Shown here piece by piece: positions 32,627 through 37,246 of a stretch of 37,246 nt of DNA (position 1 is its first letter; each line of letters starts with the position of its first letter). A program made the translations under genes and the position numbers. This DNA is from Firmicutes bacterium ZOR0006. GTDB taxonomy: Bacteria > Bacillota_I > Bacilli_A > Culicoidibacterales > ZOR0006. Location of the stretch: positions 25,956-63,201 of the forward strand of contig JTLC01000091.1 in the NCBI GenBank assembly GCA_000798955.1. The letters are read 5' to 3'. The notes beneath the pieces were generated by a model. The model saw nothing but the letters and a program-made list of their open reading frames with translations, did not search any database and was not told where the DNA came from.

Positions 32627-34165
32627 CTATTCTGCTAAAGCAATGATTGCTGAACTAAATGGTGGCAATACTGCTTTTCCTCCTGTTATTGTACCATAGA
32701 TAGCGGTTGCATTGACGTCATCAATGCGAACTTCTTGTGAATTTTTACTCAAGTTATGAATAACTTGTATCTTACCGTCTGAATTTTCAAGCTTGTAATT
32801 TACTAATTTACTTTTACTTGTTGTTTCAATAACGTCAACTTTTCCCGTCACTAACTGTGAATGCGTTGCACGCAATTTAATCATCGTCCGATAATGATTA
32901 TACAGTGAGGCTGGGTTTTCTTGCTGCTCTGCTACACTCGCAATATTTTGATTCAACTTCACCACTTCCCAAGTTGTTTCACCACCCAATCCATCTGCTT
33001 GCCAAGGAAAAGGTTCACGAATTCGTTCATCCGGTTTGACTCCTAGCATCCCTAGTTCCTCTCCATAGTATAAATAACTTGTTCCCGGCAAAGTGAGCAA
33101 TAAACTCGCAGCTAACCGTGCCCGCTCTTGATCTTGAAAAACCGCACTCATTACACGCGATTGATCGTGATTCGTTAAAAATTGAGTCATCATTGCTTCT
33201 GGATTTACTGCTTGGAAGCGTGTCATATTTTCAACATATTGCTGAATATAGCCAGTCTCTCCTCGATTTACTGCTTTAATCATGGCTTCTGCTAAATCAA
33301 ATTGAAAAAGAGCATCATTCCCCGCATAATAGGGAGCCATTGCGCTTGTGTTTAACCAGACTTCCGATACAAAGTAAACATTGGGATTTATCTGTTGTGC
33401 CGCGCGCTTCAATTGTTGAAGTACCTCAACTGCTTGTTGCGTTGGATCTTCAATCACTTTTAGTTCCCCCTGATTGTAAAAATGTTTAACTGCATCAAAG
33501 CGAAATCCATCAACACCTTTTTTTAGCCAAAACTGCAGAACATTCTGCCACTCTTGTATAACTTGAGGATTATCTAAGTTGAGTTCTGGCATATTCGGAC
33601 TAAAAAAACCATAATAATGTTCGGTTGCATTTAATTGATGCCATGCACCTACTCGTGGAAAATCAGGATCAGTATTATCATTTAACGCATAATAGTCACG
33701 ATACTGACTTTCTGGATTCGTTTTCACATCTACAAACCATGGGTGTAAATTGCTTGTATGATTAAAAACCATATCCATCACAATCTTCATATCGCGCTCA
33801 TGAATTTCAGCGATAAGTTGCTCAAAATCAGCGAGTGTCCCAAACTGCTCATCAATTGCGTAGTAATCTTCAACATCATATTTATGATATGACTGTGAAG
33901 GATGTACCGGTGTTAACCAAATCCCATTTACCCCTAATTCCTCAAGGTAGTCTAATTTTTCAATAATTCCTTGGATATCTCCGACACCATCATTATTACT
34001 ATCAGCAAAAGAATAGACAAAAATTTGATACATTGTTCCTACTTCATTTTGCCAATTGCTCATATCCCGTTTTGGTCGTAATAATTCTAATCCCATTAGA
34101 CTCACAGCAACGGCAATCAGACTAACTACCATGATACTCCCGACTCTCTTCCAATTCATTTTCAT
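32627..34165 (-). CDS. Membrane-anchored GH13 alpha-amylase-type hydrolase
   Basis: The 512-residue protein has an N-terminal signal/anchor (VGSIMVVSLIAVAVSLMGLELL) without a lipobox cysteine, so it is exported and probably stays anchored. The GH13 conserved regions are present: DMVFNH (131-136), GFRFDAVKHF with nucleophile D224, VSEVW with acid/base E268, and TNHDQSR with D334, plus a calcium-type site in SFADSNNDGVGDIQG. A C-terminal beta-sandwich follows (after ~430). It hydrolyses alpha-glucans or maltodextrins outside the cell. Upstream are a promoter and a cre site; the msmK ATPase and a PucR-type protein are nearby. Confidence 0.93.
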   Translation of the reverse strand: MKMNWKRVGSIMVVSLIAVAVSLMGLELLRPKRDMSNWQNEVGTMYQIFVYSFADSNNDGVGDIQGIIEKLDYLEELGVNGIWLTPVHPSQSYHKYDVEDYYAIDEQFGTLADFEQLIAEIHERDMKIVMDMVFNHTSNLHPWFVDVKTNPESQYRDYYALNDNTDPDFPRVGAWHQLNATEHYYGFFSPNMPELNLDNPQVIQEWQNVLQFWLKKGVDGFRFDAVKHFYNQGELKVIEDPTQQAVEVLQQLKRAAQQINPNVYFVSEVWLNTSAMAPYYAGNDALFQFDLAEAMIKAVNRGETGYIQQYVENMTRFQAVNPEAMMTQFLTNHDQSRVMSAVFQDQERARLAASLLLTLPGTSYLYYGEELGMLGVKPDERIREPFPWQADGLGGETTWEVVKLNQNIASVAEQQENPASLYNHYRTMIKLRATHSQLVTGKVDVIETTSKSKLVNYKLENSDGKIQVIHNLSKNSQEVRIDDVNATAIYGTITGGKAVLPPFSSAIIALAE

Positions 34166-34198
34166 AACTTTCCCCTTTTTGATGACGTTTTCCTCTTC

Positions 34199-34254
34199 AG
34201 TATACGCAATCTATTTTTAAACAACAATTGTTTCGGCATTGTTAACGATAACAA
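34199..34254 (-). promoter_or_regulatory. Promoter and cre-like site of the amylase gene
   Basis: TTGTTG and TATACT are separated by 17 bp (34199-34227) on the minus strand. The -35 overlaps the palindrome AACAATTGTT. Further upstream TTGTTATCGTTAACAA (34239-34254) fits the cre consensus WTGNNANCGNNNNCAW and is almost symmetrical, so CcpA or a LacI-type sugar repressor is likely to bind. Confidence 0.65.
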
Positions 34255-34294
34255 AAAGTGATGATTAGCCTGGATTCCTGCTTATCATCACTTT
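34253..34294 (-). terminator. Terminator of uvrA
   Basis: AAAGTGATGAT...ATCATCACTTTTT with inner AGC/GCT-type pairing follows the uvrA stop by a few bases on the minus strand. Confidence 0.9.
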
Positions 34295-34299
34295 CAAGA

Positions 34300-37131
34300 T
34301 TAATGCTGTTCTTTTAATAACGGTGCTAAATATTGGCCTGTATATGAAGTTGGTACCTCACTGACAACTTCTGGTGTTCCCGTTGCAACAACTTCGCCAC
34401 CTTCATCACCACCTTCTGGACCAAGATCAATAAGATAATCAGCAACTTTAATGACCTCAAGATTATGTTCAATCACTAAAACACTATCGCCATTATCAAC
34501 AATTCGTTGTAACACGCGAATTAATTGGGCAACATCATCTATATGTAGTCCTGTTGTTGGTTCATCTAAAATATATAATGTTTTTCCGGTCGGGCGCTTA
34601 TGCAGTTCGCTCGCCAATTTAACTCGCTGTGCTTCTCCACCTGATAATGTCGTTGCTGCCTGCCCAAGCTTGACATAACCAAGGCCAACATCAACAATTG
34701 TTTGTAGCTTACGGATAATTTTGGGAATATTATTGAAAAATTCAACTGCATCTTCAATTGTCATCTCTAAAACATCATAGATATTTTTACCTTTATAGTG
34801 AACCGTCAACGTTTCCGCATTATACCGTTTACCATGACAAATTTCACATGGTACGTACACATCCGGTAAAAAGTGCATTTCAATTTTGATAATTCCATCA
34901 CCTTGGCAAGCCTCACATCGACCACCTTTGACATTAAATGAGAAGCGTCCTTTTTTATATCCACGTAATTTTGCTTCATTTGTTTGGGCAAATAAGTCCC
35001 GAATATCATCAAAGACTCCAGTATAGGTTGCAGGATTTGATCGTGGTGTCCGACCAATCGGTGATTGATCAATATCAATAATTTTATCAATATGCTCAAT
35101 ACCGTCTAAACCATCAAATTTCCCTGGTCGTTCCTTACTCTTATTCACACTTTGTGCCAAAGCACGATATAAAATATCGTGGACAAATGTTGATTTCCCA
35201 CTTCCTGAAACACCTGTCACACAAGTAAATGTTCCTAAAGGGATATCGACTGTTATCCCTTTCAGATTATTTTCATGTGCATTTCTTACGTGTAAAAACT
35301 TGCCATTCCCTTCACGTCTTGTCTCTGGCACTGGAATAAATTTTTGACCTGATAAGTATTGACCCGTAATTGAATTGGGATTCGCCATTACTTCCGCCGG
35401 TGTTCCGGCAGCAACAATTTCACCACCATGGATTCCAGCACGAGGCCCAACATCAATTAAATAATCAGCTGCTCGCATCGTATCTTCATCATGCTCAACA
35501 ACAAGAATGCTGTTACCTAAATCTCGCATGCCTTGCAATGTTGCAATTAAGCGATCATTGTCCCGTTGATGCAAGCCAATTGATGGTTCATCTAAGACGT
35601 AGGTTACTCCCGTTAATCGTGACCCGATTTGCGTTGCTAAACGGATTCGTTGTGCTTCACCACCTGATAACGTTCCTGCCATCCGGTTTAAGTTCAAGTA
35701 ACCAATTCCGACATTTTGTAAAAAACTTAAACGATCCCGAATTTCTTTTAAAACTAAATGCGCGATTTGTTGTTGTGTTGGTGTTAAAGTAACCGTATCA
35801 AAAAACTCAAGAGCATCCCGGACTGATAAAGCTGTTGTTTGCGCAATATTTTTATGGTCGACTTGAACGGCTAATGCCTTTTCATTCAGGCGATTTCCAT
35901 GACAACTTGGGCATAATTGTTCACTCATATATTGGTGAATTTGATCACGCATAAAGCTACTCGATGTTTCCCGATATCGTCTTTCTAAGTTATTGATAAT
36001 TCCTTCAAATGTTCCTTGGCGTTGATGAACTTGACCACTTTCAGTTTGGAATGTAAACTCTAACATTTTTTGACTACCATATAAAATGAGTTCACGTTCT
36101 TTTTTAGTAAAGTCTTTCAATGGTTTTTGAATATCTAATCCGGCTTCTTTTGCTGCCGTCATCATCATTGAATAGTAAATTGAATCAACTGCCCACCCAG
36201 AAATACCTAATAGTAATCCTTCCGCTAATGAACGATTCGGATCTTTAATCACAAGTGTTGGATCAATTTCCATTTTCGTTCCGAGTCCATTACATTCGGC
36301 ACATGCACCAAAAGGAGCATTAAAAGAAAACAGTCTTGGTTCTAATTCACCAACGCTAAAATCACAGTACGGACATGAAAAATGTTCACTGAAAAGAATT
36401 TCTTCCGCTTCACCATCAACAAGAGCAATTGCTCGGCCATTTGCGAGTTTTGTCGCTATTTCTAAAGAATCATGTACCCGACTTTGACTATCAGCTTTTA
36501 ATGCAATCCGATCGACAATTACTTCAATTGAGTGTTTTTTATTTTTTTCTAAGCTGATTTCTTCTTCAAGTAGTTGTATGTCACCGTCAATCCGAACTCG
36601 AACATACCCATCTTTGCGTAATTGTTCGAGTACTTTCGCATGAGTACCTTTCTGACCTTCGATAACTGGTGCTAAAATTTGCATTTTCGTTCGCTCAGGG
36701 AATGCTAGTAATCGTTCCGTCATTTGCTGAATTGTTTGCGATTCAATTGGAATATGATGGTTAGGACAATACGGTGTTCCTATTCGAGCATATAATAGTC
36801 GTAAATAATCATAAATTTCAGTCATTGTCCCGACTGTTGAACGTGGATTGCGACTTGTTGTTTTTTGATCGATTGATATCGCAGGTGATAAACCTTCAAT
36901 TGTATCAACATCAGGTTTTTCCATATTACCTAAAAATTGTCTTGCATACGCCGATAATGATTCGACATACCGTCTTTGACCTTCGGCATAAATTGTGTCA
37001 AAAGCCAACGATGTTTTTCCACTTCCTGACAACCCCGTCATAATTACGAGTTGGTTTTTAGGGATATCGATATCAATATTTTTTAGATTATTTTCTCGTG
37101 CACCTTTAACACGAATAAATTTTTGTTCCAT
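34300..37131 (-). CDS. uvrA: UvrABC excinuclease subunit A
   Basis: The 943-residue protein is the damage-recognition ATPase of nucleotide excision repair. It has two ABC modules: Walker [10 protein letters not shown] (about residue 30) and [10 protein letters not shown] (about 640), signatures [14 protein letters not shown] and [14 protein letters not shown], and two zinc sites ([10 protein letters not shown]...CAEC and CEACQGDG...CEIC). The ATG giving [15 protein letters not shown] is preferred; a GTG three codons upstream is possible, both behind GAGGTGA. uvrB usually precedes uvrA in related genomes, but uvrA has its own promoter here and uvrB is not in the window. Confidence 0.98.
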   Translation of the reverse strand: MEQKFIRVKGARENNLKNIDIDIPKNQLVIMTGLSGSGKTSLAFDTIYAEGQRRYVESLSAYARQFLGNMEKPDVDTIEGLSPAISIDQKTTSRNPRSTVGTMTEIYDYLRLLYARIGTPYCPNHHIPIESQTIQQMTERLLAFPERTKMQILAPVIEGQKGTHAKVLEQLRKDGYVRVRIDGDIQLLEEEISLEKNKKHSIEVIVDRIALKADSQSRVHDSLEIATKLANGRAIALVDGEAEEILFSEHFSCPYCDFSVGELEPRLFSFNAPFGACAECNGLGTKMEIDPTLVIKDPNRSLAEGLLLGISGWAVDSIYYSMMMTAAKEAGLDIQKPLKDFTKKERELILYGSQKMLEFTFQTESGQVHQRQGTFEGIINNLERRYRETSSSFMRDQIHQYMSEQLCPSCHGNRLNEKALAVQVDHKNIAQTTALSVRDALEFFDTVTLTPTQQQIAHLVLKEIRDRLSFLQNVGIGYLNLNRMAGTLSGGEAQRIRLATQIGSRLTGVTYVLDEPSIGLHQRDNDRLIATLQGMRDLGNSILVVEHDEDTMRAADYLIDVGPRAGIHGGEIVAAGTPAEVMANPNSITGQYLSGQKFIPVPETRREGNGKFLHVRNAHENNLKGITVDIPLGTFTCVTGVSGSGKSTFVHDILYRALAQSVNKSKERPGKFDGLDGIEHIDKIIDIDQSPIGRTPRSNPATYTGVFDDIRDLFAQTNEAKLRGYKKGRFSFNVKGGRCEACQGDGIIKIEMHFLPDVYVPCEICHGKRYNAETLTVHYKGKNIYDVLEMTIEDAVEFFNNIPKIIRKLQTIVDVGLGYVKLGQAATTLSGGEAQRVKLASELHKRPTGKTLYILDEPTTGLHIDDVAQLIRVLQRIVDNGDSVLVIEHNLEVIKVADYLIDLGPEGGDEGGEVVATGTPEVVSEVPTSYTGQYLAPLLKEQH

Positions 37132-37161
37132 ACCACTCACCTCATCTATTTATCTACTCTG

Positions 37162-37189
37162 AGTATATCATGAAATGTCATTTTGACAA
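37162..37189 (-). promoter_or_regulatory. Promoter of uvrA
   Basis: TTGTCA and TATACT are separated by 16 bp on the minus strand, about 30 bp before the uvrA start. The -35 is part of an inverted repeat TGTCA-TTT-TGACA. A second, extended -10 element (TGCTATAAT, 37222-37230) lies further upstream, with its -35 beyond the window edge. No SOS box of the GAAC-N4-GTTC type is seen. Confidence 0.6.
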
Positions 37190-37246
37190 GTGATTCCCGA
37201 GTGTTTTTCTACCTTTCTGTTATTATAGCAAAAGTCAAAAAAAAAA

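Noticed and set aside
37141-37246. LexA/SOS box at the uvrA promoter
   Set aside because: TGTCA-TTT-TGACA is symmetrical, but does not match the CGAAC-N4-GTTCG type of Gram-positive SOS boxes.

Overview
This window is chromosomal DNA from a low-GC, Gram-positive-type bacterium (Bacillota, most likely class Bacilli). The evidence is the AT-rich sequence, strong AGGAGG-type ribosome binding sites, TTGACA/TATAAT promoters, CcpA-type cre sites, and a gene set that includes Spx, Bacillus-type AddAB (AddB with Walker A and Fe-S cysteines), CoiA, YitT, a DUF402 Ntdp protein and a guanine riboswitch. I cannot name the genus. Most genes lie on the minus strand. I see no prophage, transposon, CRISPR array or defence island. 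The content is housekeeping, and the most interesting signals are regulatory sequences between genes.

Layout, left to right. 1-180: tRNA-Ala and tRNA-Ile with their own promoter. 405-3004: a MarR-type regulator, then a thioredoxin-like protein, an Ntdp (DUF402) phosphatase and an M29 aminopeptidase that look like one operon. 3130-6350: a possible structured RNA, uracil permease behind a leader-peptide attenuator, and guanine permease behind a guanine riboswitch with its terminator. 6517-9738: a divergent-PAP2 protein (+), DUF2834 protein, RluA-type pseudouridine synthase and NAD kinase (-), and a CYTH protein (+). 9707-12741: coiA, cardiolipin synthase and spx, separated only by terminators. 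12862-16870: oppBCDF with no oppA. 17087-19966 (+): DUF3899 protein, trpS, a HAD phosphatase and msrA. 19969-29846 (-): a VTT-domain membrane protein, addB, addA, an AI-2E-family permease and yitT, probably one transcription unit. 29878-34254 (-): msmK with a cre site and a palindrome, two rhodaneses behind a CsoR/CstR-like palindrome, and a PucR-type HTH protein behind a membrane-anchored GH13 amylase. 34253-37246 (-): uvrA with its own promoter.

The genes fit several themes. Nucleobase salvage (uraA, pbuG) is controlled at the RNA level. Carbohydrate use (MsmK ATPase, extracellular amylase, PucR-type regulator) carries cre sites. Thiol and sulfur stress functions recur (Spx, MsrA, thioredoxin-like protein, rhodaneses). 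DNA repair and uptake is represented by AddAB, UvrA and CoiA.

The best candidates for something undescribed are four. First, a translated, U-rich leader ORF whose stop codon abuts the uracil permease terminator, an arrangement like enterobacterial pyrBI rather than PyrR control. Second, a promoter-hairpin-terminator cassette between the uracil permease and thioredoxin-like genes. Third, a four-cysteine C-terminal extension on Spx. Fourth, coiA, whose Shine-Dalgarno sequence lies inside the terminator hairpin of the gene before it.
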